Positions 7,242 to 21,365 are shown, counted from the first letter of the stretch. The stretch is 34,900 bases of DNA from an uncultured Collinsella sp. (GCA_934675795.1 CAKURW010000017.1:1-34900), one strand, 5' to 3'. Program-made: numbers and translations. Notes: a model not told the origin generated them from the letters alone.

Positions 7242-7257
7242 CCCGGCGATCGCCGGG
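7242..7257. promoter_or_regulatory. 16-bp perfect palindrome before nifJ
   Basis: CCCGGCGATCGCCGGG is self-complementary and lies 32 bases before the nifJ start, with TGTATACCTATATG directly after it. It could be an operator for a dimeric regulator or form a leader hairpin. Confidence 0.6.
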
Positions 7258-7289
7258 GCCTGTATACCTATATGAGAGGAGAGGGGTAT

Positions 7290-10829
<3,540 letters not shown>

Positions 10830-10839
10830 GTCTCCCACC

Positions 10840-10964
10840 GCAGGATCTGAGGGCTGACCTTCGCGGACGTCCTCGGACATGAAAGAACCCCCGCTGCGCA
10901 CTACGTGCGGCGGGGGTTCTTTCGTCCTGCGGAGTGTCCGCGAAGGTCAGCCCTCAGATCCTGC
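10840..10964. repeat. Nested inverted repeat around the nifJ terminator
   Basis: A 29-bp arm at 10840-10868 is the exact reverse complement of 10936-10964. Between them lies a second, independent hairpin (10882-10922). The whole 125-bp unit could fold into one long cruciform or RNA structure. Confidence 0.9.
10882..10922 (+). terminator. Intrinsic terminator of nifJ
   Basis: AAAGAACCCCCGC (10882-10894) pairs exactly with GCGGGGGTTCTTT (10910-10922). The stem is symmetric with A-run and T-run flanks, so it can act in both directions. It lies 52 bases after the nifJ stop. Confidence 0.9.
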
Positions 10965-11035
10965 TACGACTACGTCCTCGGATTGTGTGGCTGAATGGAT
11001 GACGTGGCTGGTGGGGCCTTTTGTCCCCTTCGCTG

Positions 11036-11138
11036 TTTCGCGGCTTTGCCGCGAAACCTCGCGCCACTTTGGGGATGGATGGGGGCGTGGTTGTTGCGGC
11101 TTCTTATCCCTTTGCTTTTTCGCGCCTTTGGCGCGAAA
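11036..11138. repeat. Two small related hairpins between nifJ and the ATPase gene
   Basis: TTTCGCGGC-TTT-GCCGCGAAA (11036-11056) and TTTCGCGCC-TTT-GGCGCGAAA (11118-11138) have the same 9-bp stem and TTT loop architecture, 82 bases apart. The second stem changes both arms together, which keeps pairing. They resemble REP-like or terminator elements. No gene is seen in 10965-11199. Confidence 0.7.
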
Positions 11139-11199
11139 CGCGCAGCGCCTTGGGAAATGCATTGATGTGTGGACGGGGCTGGATTGCGGATTCAAATGG

Positions 11200-12561
11200 C
11201 TAGAGAGATATGGGTGCGAACGAGAAATCGTTATTGGGGTCATCCTTTTCCATAAACTCATCGAGACAAAACGTCATGTAGATTGGAACGTACAGAACCT
11301 TGCCCTCTTTGCTGAGATTCTCGTGGCTTAGTACAACGGCCTCGGGAATTTTGTACTCGCCCACACTCATCAGACGATCGAGGGCCGCGTGCGCTCGAAC
11401 TTTCTTGCCCGATTTGACCTCGATTGGGACAACATGCCCGTGGGCGCCTTCGATCACAAAGTCAACTTCACCGACCTCACGCGTTTGGTAGTACCATGCA
11501 TCCGCCCCAAGGGCAACGAGTTCCTGCGCGACCACGTTCTCATAGAGACCACCAAGGTTGGGAGTTTTCATATCAAGATAGACAGCGCGTGCAGTGCTGC
11601 CGGGGTATCGCGATGCGAGCATGCCTGTATCAGACTCGTATAGTTTGAAGGCTGTCGTTTTCTCCGTCCTCTTGAGAGGACTCCGTGGCTCCGTCACCCT
11701 GGCGACCATCAATCCAACACCTGCGTTAACAAGCCACAGGAAATCCTGTTCATATTTTTTAAGGCGAGCTCCCTCACCCAGAGACGAAACAACAAAGCGA
11801 TGAGACTCCGCCTCAAGCTGAACGGGAATTTGCTCAAAAATCGACCGAACGTTAAACGCTCGAGTCGATGCATATTTTGAGATATCGCTTTTGTACTGAT
11901 CGACCAGCTGGGTTTGAAGCTCACGTGTTCTCACGAGCGAATAACCCGAATCAATATAGTTCTGAACGACCTCCGGCATACCGCCGCAAACGATATAAGC
12001 TCTATAGTTCTTGAGCATCGCCTCATGAATATAGTTTTCGACAGGACGTTTCTCGACAAGGCAGCTGCGAATGCCTGCAAGCACATTCTCGCTGACGCTG
12101 TTTGCCCAACAAAACTCTTCAAAATCCATCGGGCGCATAACAATGTGCTCTACATACCCCACCGGAAAAGAAGAGATCCCCTTAAACTCAGTCCCAAGCA
12201 TAGACCCCGAGAAGACATAGCTAAAGCGCCCATCCTCGACCAACGCCTTCATGAGTGTAACGATCTGCGGATACTCCTGAATCTCATCGACAAAGACAAG
12301 CGTATCGCCCTCAACAAGCGGCGCATCCGCAAGAAGGGCTACGCGGTTGATAAAGTCAACGGAGTTCTTTGCGCCAACAAGTGCATTCCTTGCTTCGACA
12401 TCGAGTAGTAAATTGACCTCAAAATACGACGCGTAGTTGCTTTTTCCAAACGCGCGAATCGCATAGCTCTTGCCAATCTGACGCGCACCAGTAACGAGTA
12501 ATGCCTTATTGGAGTTATTCTTCCAGCTCAAAAGCTTATCAGTGACCTTACGGCGTAGCAT
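11200..12561 (-). CDS. AAA-family ATPase with C-terminal DUF4143 domain
   Basis: A 453-aa protein with an N-terminal P-loop ATPase (AAA_14 type): Walker A VTGARQIGKS (about residues 22-31) and Walker B TLVFVDEIQ (about 90-98). The C-terminal DUF4143 region contains EVDFVIE and PIEVKSGKK, the E/D...ExK pattern of a PD-(D/E)xK nuclease-like fold. The family is widespread, often in accessory DNA, and its role is not established. The start at ATG 12561-12559 has GGAGG 5 bases ahead; an upstream in-frame extension would only cover the repeat array. Lower GC than neighbours suggests acquisition. It stands alone, leftward, without a partner toxin or antitoxin gene. Confidence 0.87.
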   Translation of the reverse strand: MLRRKVTDKLLSWKNNSNKALLVTGARQIGKSYAIRAFGKSNYASYFEVNLLLDVEARNALVGAKNSVDFINRVALLADAPLVEGDTLVFVDEIQEYPQIVTLMKALVEDGRFSYVFSGSMLGTEFKGISSFPVGYVEHIVMRPMDFEEFCWANSVSENVLAGIRSCLVEKRPVENYIHEAMLKNYRAYIVCGGMPEVVQNYIDSGYSLVRTRELQTQLVDQYKSDISKYASTRAFNVRSIFEQIPVQLEAESHRFVVSSLGEGARLKKYEQDFLWLVNAGVGLMVARVTEPRSPLKRTEKTTAFKLYESDTGMLASRYPGSTARAVYLDMKTPNLGGLYENVVAQELVALGADAWYYQTREVGEVDFVIEGAHGHVVPIEVKSGKKVRAHAALDRLMSVGEYKIPEAVVLSHENLSKEGKVLYVPIYMTFCLDEFMEKDDPNNDFSFAPISL

Positions 12562-12575
12562 TAAACCTCCAAATG

Positions 12576-12659
12576 ACAAAAATTGACAGATAGAATCGCC
12601 TAAAATCATACAAAAATTGGCAGATAATAATGTCGAAAATATACAAAAATTGGGAGATA
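12576..12659. repeat. Three 17-bp direct repeats before the DUF4143 gene
   Basis: ACAAAAATTG-N2-AGATA occurs at 12576-12592, 12610-12626 and 12643-12659, with only two variable bases. The period is 33-34 bases, about three helical turns, so all copies face the same side of DNA. The first lies 15 bases before the start codon. This is the layout of an operator array for cooperative binding. Confidence 0.88.
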
Positions 12660-12713
12660 GCAAAGGTTCGAATAGGCCTCAAAGCCACTGAAACAGTGCT
12701 CTACTTTGCGAAG

Positions 12714-12747
12714 GGGCTGGGGACGCTGTTGGGTGCGTCTCCAGCCC
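12714..12747 (-). terminator. Hairpin after the leftward 174-aa gene
   Basis: GGGCTGGGGACGC (12714-12726) pairs with GCGTCTCCAGCCC (12735-12747), 13 bp with one G-T pair. It lies 56 bases beyond the stop of the gene at 12803. There is no clear T-run. Confidence 0.5.
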
Positions 12748-12802
12748 TCTGATTCTTACTTTGGATCCCGATGGTGGGGTGTTGTCGGTGCTGCTTGCTT
12801 GG

Positions 12803-13327
12803 TTACCTTGTCTCGCCGGACTCCGTGCGTAGGCGGTAGCCGTGGACGAGGTCGCTAATAGCCGGCCAGGGAATCTGGCGGTCGACCCAAAATTGGAGCT
12901 GGACCAGATAGCGCTCGGTGGCGCGGGTGAGGGCCGCGAACTGTTCGTGAGTCTCAACCTGGGCGTAGAGGTCGCGGCTGTGGGCGAGGATTGCCGTCGT
13001 GTCATCCATTTTGCCGGTGACGTCGAAGGCGCCCGAGAACCAGTCGCACAGGCGTGCGGCACTGTTTTTGATCGTTGCGAGGTCGGCGGTGCCGTCGTTG
13101 GCGTTTTCGTTGGCCTGGGCTCGCAGGAGGGAGAGGGCGTCGGCGGCGTTCATGCAGTAACCGACGGTGAAGTTCCAGACGGCGAATTCGCGGCCGGTGT
13201 CGAGTTTGCGGCGGCGCATGTAGTCGATGTCACGCGGTTCCTCGAGCATCATTTGATCGGCGAGGGCCTCAAGTGCAGTGGTGTACTCGGCAAGGTCGAG
13301 CGTGAGCAGATTGTTGATATCCATCAT
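12803..13327 (-). CDS. Hypothetical protein (174 aa), coupled to DUF3830 gene
   Basis: I do not recognise this protein. It has no signal peptide and no hydrophobic helix, and it looks mostly alpha-helical, with acidic heptad-like stretches. Aromatic patches (AVWNFTVGYCMN at about residues 49-60; WVDRQIPWPAISDLVHGY near 147-164) may be conserved. It begins two bases after the stop of the DUF3830 gene. The GGAGG at the end of that gene serves as ribosome-binding site for ATG 13327 or the adjacent ATG 13324. This spacing means translational coupling, so the two probably act together. High GC and codon use match the core genome. Confidence 0.65.
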   Translation of the reverse strand: MMDINNLLTLDLAEYTTALEALADQMMLEEPRDIDYMRRRKLDTGREFAVWNFTVGYCMNAADALSLLRAQANENANDGTADLATIKNSAARLCDWFSGAFDVTGKMDDTTAILAHSRDLYAQVETHEQFAALTRATERYLVQLQFWVDRQIPWPAISDLVHGYRLRTESGETR

Positions 13328-13329
13328 CT

Positions 13330-13746
13330 TTAGGCCTCCGTTTCGATCTCGACGATTTCGTTTTTAATGTACATGCCCTGGTTGTCCCAGACATTGCGGC
13401 AGGCGGCGGCAAAACGCTCGCGGTCGGCTTCGCAGATGCGGGCGAACATGTTGCAGGTGCCAAAGGGCTCGCACACGTCAAAGAAGATGCAGATTGACGA
13501 CCATCCGCCATACCAGCTCACGGCGCCCGCTGGCTCGTGAAAGACGGGGTTCTCGATGTGCTCGTAATTGGCGATGGGGCCCGAGACAGGATAGGTTACC
13601 TCGGCATCGCAGATCTTGGCCGAAAAGATACGTGACTCGACTGGACAGGATGATTCGAACAGCTTGCATGCCTCGGGAGCCTTGTCCCAGAGCATGTCGG
13701 CGAGAAACGTCTCGCCATTCAGCGTGATCTTGAGCATTTTTGTCAT
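13330..13746 (-). CDS. DUF3830 family protein (cyclophilin-like fold)
   Basis: A 138-aa cytoplasmic protein. MLKITLNGETFLADMLWDKAPEAC and the F-x2-x-CPVES stretch match the start of DUF3830 proteins, which have a cyclophilin-like beta-barrel. Family members are often found next to amidohydrolases and ureide or amino-acid catabolic genes, but no reaction is established. The start ATG at 13746 is chosen because AGGAGG lies 8 bases upstream; the longer frame to 13833 has none. Cys content is notable (C35, C42 and several near residues 90-105). It leads a two-gene leftward unit divergent from carbamate kinase (arcC), so a link to nitrogen metabolism is possible. Confidence 0.6.
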   Translation of the reverse strand: MTKMLKITLNGETFLADMLWDKAPEACKLFESSCPVESRIFSAKICDAEVTYPVSGPIANYEHIENPVFHEPAGAVSWYGGWSSICIFFDVCEPFGTCNMFARICEADRERFAAACRNVWDNQGMYIKNEIVEIETEA

Positions 13747-13872
13747 AGTAAGGACCTCCTCAATCCGTCGCTCAAGGGGTTCGCTGGCGGATAAGGAGAA
13801 GACAGCAGCGGGGTCGCCGAACTCAAACTTCACGACAGATCTCTGTCGCCCCAGCCCGCGCTGTTCTTCGCT

Positions 13873-13902
13873 AAAGTACCATGCAGCAATTGCGCGCGCA
13901 AT
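13873..13902 (-). promoter_or_regulatory. Candidate promoter with overlapping palindrome for the DUF3830 unit
   Basis: On the leftward strand TTGCGC (13901-13896), 17 bases, then TACTTT (13878-13873) forms a plausible sigma-70 type promoter. The perfect palindrome ATTGCGCGCGCAAT (13889-13902) covers the -35 box and could be a repressor site. The leader to the start codon is about 120 bases. Confidence 0.4.
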
Positions 13903-14115
13903 ATCAGTTTTTGATTTTCTGGAAGCGGCAATCGACGAGACGGCTCGCCGGCTGCCGGCCGACGCGCGGTATGGGCGCTCGTCTATTCCTTAAGTTGGAT
14001 GAAAAACGCCATGTTATTGCAGGGCTGCATACTCGTCCAATAAGTGCATAGAATCTCGTATAGTGCGAGTAAGACTTTGCGCTGTCTGTTTTGTGTTTAG
14101 CAAAGATACAGTCTG

Positions 14116-14121
14116 TATAAT
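14116..14121 (+). promoter_or_regulatory. Candidate -10 box upstream of arcC (TATAAT)
   Basis: A consensus TATAAT in the AT-rich 440-base gap before arcC. The upstream TTGTGT (14091-14096) would give a long 19-base spacer. If used, the leader is about 220 bases. No gene is supported between 13903 and 14348. Confidence 0.35.
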
Positions 14122-14240
14122 CTGGTCTAATCCCTGCTCTATTAAAATAAAGTTGCACGTAAATGACGTAGATATGCTTGAGATGGGGTTCTGTACGCTG
14201 AGCGGATAAAAACGACCGTTCACCGTTCAACTATTTTCAA

Positions 14241-14255
14241 AATGAATAAAATGAG
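14241..14255 (+). promoter_or_regulatory. Possible ARG box half-site before arcC
   Basis: AATGAATAAAATGAG resembles ArgR/AhrC boxes (ATGAATAAAAAT-type). It lies about 95 bases before a gene of the arginine deiminase pathway, where ArgR control is common. Evidence is a single half-site in AT-rich DNA. Confidence 0.25.
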
Positions 14256-14348
14256 CGATAAAGAGAATATAAACCTTAATAAACTCGCGTATTGCACGGG
14301 CGCGGGTTATTAATGGGTTGTAGGCCTTTTACAGAAAGGATTCCAGCA

Positions 14349-15311
14349 ATGTCTAAGCCTCTTGGCAAGCCCGATCGTATCGTCGTCGCCCTTGGCGGCA
14401 ATGCCCTCGGCAACAACCCCGTTGAGCAGATCGAGGCCGTGAGCAACACCGCTCACGCTCTCCTCGGCCTGATCGAGCAGGGCAACGAGATTATCATCAC
14501 CCACGGCAACGGTCCGCAGGTCGGCATGATCCAGAACGCCTTCGCCGCCGCCCACGACGCCATCGGCACCCCCGAGATGCCGCTGCCCGAGTGCGGCGCC
14601 ATGTCCCAGGGCTACATCGGCTATCACCTGCAGCAGGGCATTGGCCGCGAGATGCACAAGCGCTATAAGCGTTGGCACGCCGCAACCGTCGTCACCCAGA
14701 TCGAGTGCGACCCGGACGATCCCGCGTTCAAGAACCCGACCAAGCCGATTGGCCCCTTCTACACCGAGGAGCAGGCCAAGGAGTTCATGGCCGAGGATCC
14801 TTCCAAGGTTTTCGTCGAGGATTCCGGTCGCGGCTGGCGTCGCGTCGTCGCTTCCCCCGATCCCAAGAAGATCGTCGAGGCTGACTCCATCCTCAACCTG
14901 CTCGACAACGAGTTCATCGTCATCGCCTGCGGTGGCGGCGGCATCCCCGTCGTCCGCGACTACGAGAACAAGGGCTGCTACAAGGGCGTCCCCGCCGTCA
15001 TCGACAAGGACCTGGGCGGCGAGCTGCTGGCCGAGGACTGCGACGCTGACGTTCTGTTCCTGCTGACCGCCGTTGAGCATGTCGCCATCAACTTTGGTAA
15101 GCCCAACCAGGAGGAGCTCGAGGACATCACCGCCGACGAGGCCGAGCGCCTGGCCGACGAGGGCCAGTTCGGCAAGGGTTCCATGGAGCCCAAGGTCCGC
15201 GCCGCCATCAAGTTCGCCCGTTCCCGCAAGGGCCGCACCTGCATCATCGGCGCCCTGGACAAGGCCGCCGAGACCATGGCCGGCCTCTCCGGTACCCGCA
15301 TCCACGAGTAG
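14349..15311 (+). CDS. arcC: Carbamate kinase
   Basis: A 320-aa cytoplasmic kinase of the amino-acid kinase fold. It makes ATP from carbamoyl phosphate and ADP, releasing carbamate (ammonia and CO2). Family motifs: VVALGGNALG near the N terminus, THGNGPQVG, CGAMSQGYIGY, IACGGGGIPVV, PAVIDKDLGGELLA (with the D-K-D and the phosphate-binding lysine), TAVEHVAINFGKP and FGKGSMEPKVRAAI. Length is typical (about 310-320). The start ATG at 14349 follows AGAAAGGA at 14331-14338; the longer frame to 14292 lacks a site. Arginine deiminase and ornithine carbamoyltransferase genes are not adjacent, so carbamoyl phosphate may come from elsewhere (arginine, agmatine, or ureides). A hairpin terminator follows, so it is transcribed alone. 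Confidence 0.96.
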   Translation: MSKPLGKPDRIVVALGGNALGNNPVEQIEAVSNTAHALLGLIEQGNEIIITHGNGPQVGMIQNAFAAAHDAIGTPEMPLPECGAMSQGYIGYHLQQGIGREMHKRYKRWHAATVVTQIECDPDDPAFKNPTKPIGPFYTEEQAKEFMAEDPSKVFVEDSGRGWRRVVASPDPKKIVEADSILNLLDNEFIVIACGGGGIPVVRDYENKGCYKGVPAVIDKDLGGELLAEDCDADVLFLLTAVEHVAINFGKPNQEELEDITADEAERLADEGQFGKGSMEPKVRAAIKFARSRKGRTCIIGALDKAAETMAGLSGTRIHE

Positions 15312-15376
15312 CCTCTGCTCCATTGCCTCTCTCGTGGGCGCCAGGCAAGGCGCCCACAAACTAGCCTCTCTTCATG

Positions 15377-15409
15377 AGCCCCGCAGTCCGCTCCGACTGC
15401 GGGGCTTTT
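15377..15409 (+). terminator. Intrinsic terminator of arcC
   Basis: AGCCCCGCAGT (15377-15387) pairs exactly with ACTGCGGGGCT (15395-15405) and is followed by TTTTG. Confidence 0.92.
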
Positions 15410-15417
15410 GTTTCAAC

Positions 15418-15448
15418 CCGGCACTTGGGGACGTTCCTTTCCTGCCGG
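15418..15448 (+). repeat. REP-like hairpin, copy 3
   Basis: CCGGCA (15418-15423) inverted as TGCCGG (15443-15448), with the shared core CTTGGGGACGTTCCTTTCC. It belongs to the family seen at 103, 6839 and 21366. Confidence 0.65.
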
Positions 15449-15473
15449 CAGCTTGGGACAGTCCCTAAAGGCT

Positions 15474-15554
15474 AGTCATTGGGGACGTTCTTAAACGACT
15501 AGTCAAACAAGAACGTCCTCAATGACTACTAATTTAAATCTGTCCCCAATGACT
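15474..15554. repeat. Palindromic element AGTCATTGGGGAC, copy 1
   Basis: AGTCATTGGGGACGTTCTT (15474-15492) pairs with AAGAACGTCCTCAATGACT (15509-15527) with one mismatch. A further right arm GTCCCCAATGACT follows at 15542-15554. The same arms form the element at 21304-21357. Such mirrored, dispersed intergenic elements are like REP/MITE sequences mobilised by REP-associated transposases. A single CGGAAAGCGCATC arm at 15556-15568 starts the other repeat type seen in the 21436 array. No gene is seen in 15410-15719. Confidence 0.8.
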
Positions 15555-15719
15555 GCGGAAAGCGCATCTCACACCGACGCATTGCTTTCGGGCCCTCTCT
15601 CCGTGCTCCCTATAAGTTCAGCTGGACTCCCCGCAACCTGTTCCGCGTTGGCGGAACGAGCGCGACGTGGAGTGTCATTCTTTACCGCGTTAGACTAGAC
15701 GCAGGGAAAGGAGGAGGAC

Positions 15720-17615
15720 ATGGATGCTCGCGTTAAGCAGCTTGTAAATATGATCGAGGACGATCAGCCTGTCACTGTCGCGGTGCTTGCCAAGCGTCTC
15801 GAGGTAAGCGAGCGCGCCGTGAGAAACTATATCCATCGCGCAAACGACAAGCTTGCGGGGGTTGCACGCATCGTTGGCAGCAAAGGGCAATATCGTATCG
15901 ATGTTGCACATGCAGATGAGCTTGCTCGCTTGCTAGACGGTGCGGCTCTGGCCCATCCGGGCATTCCTGATACGCGCGACGGCCGTGTGTCCTTCCTTCT
16001 TAACGACCTTCTCATGCGGTCCCAGTGGGTGACGATTGAGGAGTATGCGGATTTACTCTACGTTTCGGCGCGAACTCTGTCCAATGACATGCGTCTGGTA
16101 GAGCAGAAACTCGCCCAATTTGACTTGATGCTCGAAAAGCGCCCTCGCTACGGAATCCGCGTTGCGGGTGGGGAGTCGCAACGGCGCCTGTGTCTGGCCT
16201 CACTGGTGAGGCCCGTGTTGCCCGACACCGACGATGCAGAGCTCGCCGAGCGCCTGCGGGCCATCGCCGCATGTGTGGACGATGCCCTGACTGCCTCGCC
16301 CGTCACGGTGAGCTCGCTGGCATCCCGCAATCTCATCATGCATCTTTACATCGCTCTTGGCCGCATCGAGCAGGGCTGCTATGTCCCGGCTGCAGAATCG
16401 GACGTTTTAAAGCTGGAGGGAACGCGCGAATACGCTGCGGCTTTCCAGATTGCCGCAAACATCAAGGATGCCCTGGGCGTGAGCATGCCCCGAGAAGAGG
16501 TTGCCTTTATCGCAATCCATTTGCTCGGCAGGGGCACGGGCGTGCCCGAGAAGGGCTCGGCCGTTATCTCGGACGAGATGTGGGAGATCGCTTCCGAGAT
16601 GGTATGTGCGGTCAACGATGAGTTTAGGTTTGACTTTAGCAGCGATCTTGAACTTCGCATGAACCTTGCTCGGCATATTGGCCCTCTGGGTTATCGCCTT
16701 GAATATCACATGCATATGGATAACCCCATGCTGCCCGATATCAAGACGAGGTTTCCGTTGGCCTATTCGATGGCGGCCGGCACCTCGCAGGTACTCGAGC
16801 GTCATTTTGGCAGCCAGCCCTCTGATAAGGAGCTCGGCTACATCGCCATGGCATTTGCCCTGGCCCTCGAGCAGCAAGCCGACCAGCCGCGTCGCAAACG
16901 CATCCTGATCGTGTGCGCCTCGGGAGCGGGAAGCGCCCGTATGCTCGAGCACCAGTACCGCAAGCAGTTTGGTATGTATATCGAGTCGATTGAGACATGC
17001 GACGTCGCCCGCGTGGGAACGCTCGACTTTTCGCACATCGACTACGTGTTCACAACGGTGCCGCTCAACGTCAAGTTGCCTGTGCCCGTCCGCGAGGCCG
17101 ATTTCTTCTTGGAGACGAGCGATGTCAACGCTATCCGCAAGGTGCTGAGTGATGACGCTGCGCAATCGGACTCCCTGAGCGCTTTCTTTAGCCGTGCCCT
17201 GTTCTTCAACCGCGTTGAGGCGTCGTCGAAGCAGGCCGTTCTCCGATATCTCTCCGAGCGCGCCGTCGAGAGCGGCCGTGTCGATGCCCAGTTTGCCCAA
17301 GAGGTTGCCGAGCGCGAGAGCGCGAGTGCCACCTCGTTTGGCAATGGGGTGGCCATGCCCCATGGGATGCATCCTTTGAGCGCCGAGGCCTTTGTTACCG
17401 TGGGCCTGCTCGAACATCCCATTCTTTGGGACGAATACGGCCATGAGGTCGATATCGTCTTTATGGTGTCGTTTGCCCGGTCGGGCGGCGATGAGACGCG
17501 GATCTTGAGCTCGCTGCTCGCTGAGATCTTTATGGACCGCCAGGGGGTCGAGCGCTTACGCGAGCGCCGGTCCTGGCATGAGCTGATGGCGCTTGTGCAA
17601 GCGCATACGGCTTAA
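15720..17615 (+). CDS. PRD-domain transcriptional activator with PTS IIB and IIA domains (LicR/MtlR type)
   Basis: A 631-aa regulator. Order: N-terminal helix-turn-helix (about 1-60, RLEVSERAVRNYIHRAND), a second HTH/Mga-like region (about 90-150), PRD1 (about 175-280; His208 in LIMHLYIA, His267 in AIHLLGRG), PRD2 (about 285-390; His319 in ARHIGPLGYRLEYH), a IIB-like domain with Cys398 (IVCASGAGSAR), and a IIA domain with His548 (VAMPHG). PTS phosphoryl groups on these sites would signal sugar availability and energy state. It lacks an RNA-binding CAT domain, so it acts on DNA, not as an antiterminator. AAAGGAGGAGG precedes the ATG. It lies just upstream of the PTS operon in the same direction and is its likely activator. 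Confidence 0.92.
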   Translation: MDARVKQLVNMIEDDQPVTVAVLAKRLEVSERAVRNYIHRANDKLAGVARIVGSKGQYRIDVAHADELARLLDGAALAHPGIPDTRDGRVSFLLNDLLMRSQWVTIEEYADLLYVSARTLSNDMRLVEQKLAQFDLMLEKRPRYGIRVAGGESQRRLCLASLVRPVLPDTDDAELAERLRAIAACVDDALTASPVTVSSLASRNLIMHLYIALGRIEQGCYVPAAESDVLKLEGTREYAAAFQIAANIKDALGVSMPREEVAFIAIHLLGRGTGVPEKGSAVISDEMWEIASEMVCAVNDEFRFDFSSDLELRMNLARHIGPLGYRLEYHMHMDNPMLPDIKTRFPLAYSMAAGTSQVLERHFGSQPSDKELGYIAMAFALALEQQADQPRRKRILIVCASGAGSARMLEHQYRKQFGMYIESIETCDVARVGTLDFSHIDYVFTTVPLNVKLPVPVREADFFLETSDVNAIRKVLSDDAAQSDSLSAFFSRALFFNRVEASSKQAVLRYLSERAVESGRVDAQFAQEVAERESASATSFGNGVAMPHGMHPLSAEAFVTVGLLEHPILWDEYGHEVDIVFMVSFARSGGDETRILSSLLAEIFMDRQGVERLRERRSWHELMALVQAHTA

Positions 17616-17730
17616 GGCTTCTTTTGTCGAAAACCCTGCCTGCCTGCAATAAACCTCGAGGATTGCGGGTGGGAGATAGGCGTTTCGAATATTCAAGTAC
17701 AAACCAAACATCACGGGAGAGGAGACCGTT

Positions 17731-18057
17731 ATGGACGATCAGGGAACCGAGATGGTTTCGTTTCAGCTGGTCGCTGCAGCGGGAGAGGCGCGCAGCCTTG
17801 CCTTCGAAGCCCTTGAAAAGGCAAAGGCGGGGGATTTTGACGCTGCCGCCAAACTCATGAAGCAGTCAAAGGATGTGGGAATCAAGGCTCACCACATCCA
17901 AACGCAGCTGCTTTCGACCGAGGCGGCGGGCGAGCATCTGTCGGTGGATGTGTTGCTGGTCCATGCTCAGGACCACCTCATGTGCTCCATGCTTGCTCAG
18001 GAGCTCGTGCAGGAGCTGATCTGCCTGTATGAGCGCACTGCAGCCAAGAACGCCTAA
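17731..18057 (+). CDS. PTS lactose/cellobiose-family IIA component
   Basis: A 108-aa soluble phosphocarrier with three long helices, the normal size for the family. His78 in LLVHAQDHLM is the phosphorylation site, accepting phosphate from HPr and passing it to the IIB protein encoded next. The QDHLM stretch is a family signature. GGGAGAGGAG precedes ATG 17731 by 6 bases. The 115-base gap after the regulator contains an imperfect hairpin (CCTGCAAT near 17640, ATTGCGGG near 17662) and probably the operon promoter. Corresponds to CelC/ChbA/LicA proteins; sugar specificity is inferred from the adjacent GH1 gene. Confidence 0.94.
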   Translation: MDDQGTEMVSFQLVAAAGEARSLAFEALEKAKAGDFDAAAKLMKQSKDVGIKAHHIQTQLLSTEAAGEHLSVDVLLVHAQDHLMCSMLAQELVQELICLYERTAAKNA

Positions 18058-18103
18058 CGGCGTGCGGCGACTATCCAACCAATCAATGCGAAGGGAATCC
18101 CTT

Positions 18104-18397
18104 ATGAAGATCCTTCTTGTTTGCGCAGCTGGCCTGTCTACAAGCATTCTGATGAAGAAACTCGAGAAATACGCGGAGCAAAACGGCATCGAGCTCGATA
18201 TCGATGCGGTGGGTATCGGCGAGTATCAGGAGACCTGCGCCGATTATGACGTGCTGCTCTTGGGGCCGCAGGTGTCCTACCAGCTCAACACCGTCAAGCA
18301 GGGGAGCGGTAAGCCGACCGCGGTCATCCCCGCACAGGACTACGGCATGGGCAACGCCGCCAACGTGCTGGCACTCGCCCAGTCGCTGTTGGGCTAG
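18104..18397 (+). CDS. PTS lactose/cellobiose-family IIB component
   Basis: A 97-aa cytoplasmic protein of CelA/ChbB type. MKILLVCAAGLSTSILMKK carries Cys7, which receives phosphate from IIA and hands it to the incoming sugar at IIC. The following GxS loop and ADYDVLLLGPQVSYQ are typical of the family. The start at 18104 is set by AAGGGA upstream and by the immediate catalytic loop; a longer frame from 18029 overlaps the IIA gene and lacks homology. The gene lies 46 bases after IIA and 9 bases before IIC. Confidence 0.94.
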   Translation: MKILLVCAAGLSTSILMKKLEKYAEQNGIELDIDAVGIGEYQETCADYDVLLLGPQVSYQLNTVKQGSGKPTAVIPAQDYGMGNAANVLALAQSLLG

Positions 18398-18406
18398 GAG
18401 GCGACC

Positions 18407-21212
<2,806 letters not shown>

Positions 21213-21228
21213 CCCTTGCAAGCCTGCT

Positions 21229-21263
21229 GCCCCCGCGGCCCGTTTCGGCCGCGGGGGCTTTTG
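21229..21263 (+). terminator. Intrinsic terminator of the PTS operon
   Basis: GCCCCCGCGGCC (21229-21240) pairs exactly with GGCCGCGGGGGC (21247-21258), followed by TTTTG. It lies 17 bases after the GH1 stop. Confidence 0.94.
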
Positions 21264-21303
21264 CTATTTACCTAGTCCCCGATGAGACCCTCATTCTGTG
21301 GGT

Positions 21304-21357
21304 AGTCATTGGGGACGTTCTTAAAAGACTAGTCATTTAAGTCTGTCCCCAATGACT
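21304..21357. repeat. Palindromic element AGTCATTGGGGAC, copy 2
   Basis: AGTCATTGGGGAC (21304-21316) is exactly inverted as GTCCCCAATGACT (21345-21357). A solitary right arm, TTTAAGTCTGTCCCCAATGA, is at 21641-21660 and continues into the stop codon of the leftward peptidase gene. Confidence 0.85.
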
Positions 21358-21365
21358 GCGGAAAC

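Noticed and set aside
12576..12659. Short CRISPR array
   Set aside because: Units are 17 bases with 16-17 base gaps, no cas genes are present, and the repeats abut a gene start, as operators do.
14310..15359. Antisense frame of 349 codons over arcC, and similar ones at 24591-25964, 31983-33284, 16407-17444, 18083-19183 and 20049-20981
   Set aside because: All lie fully opposite well-supported genes, have biased low-complexity composition and no family motifs.
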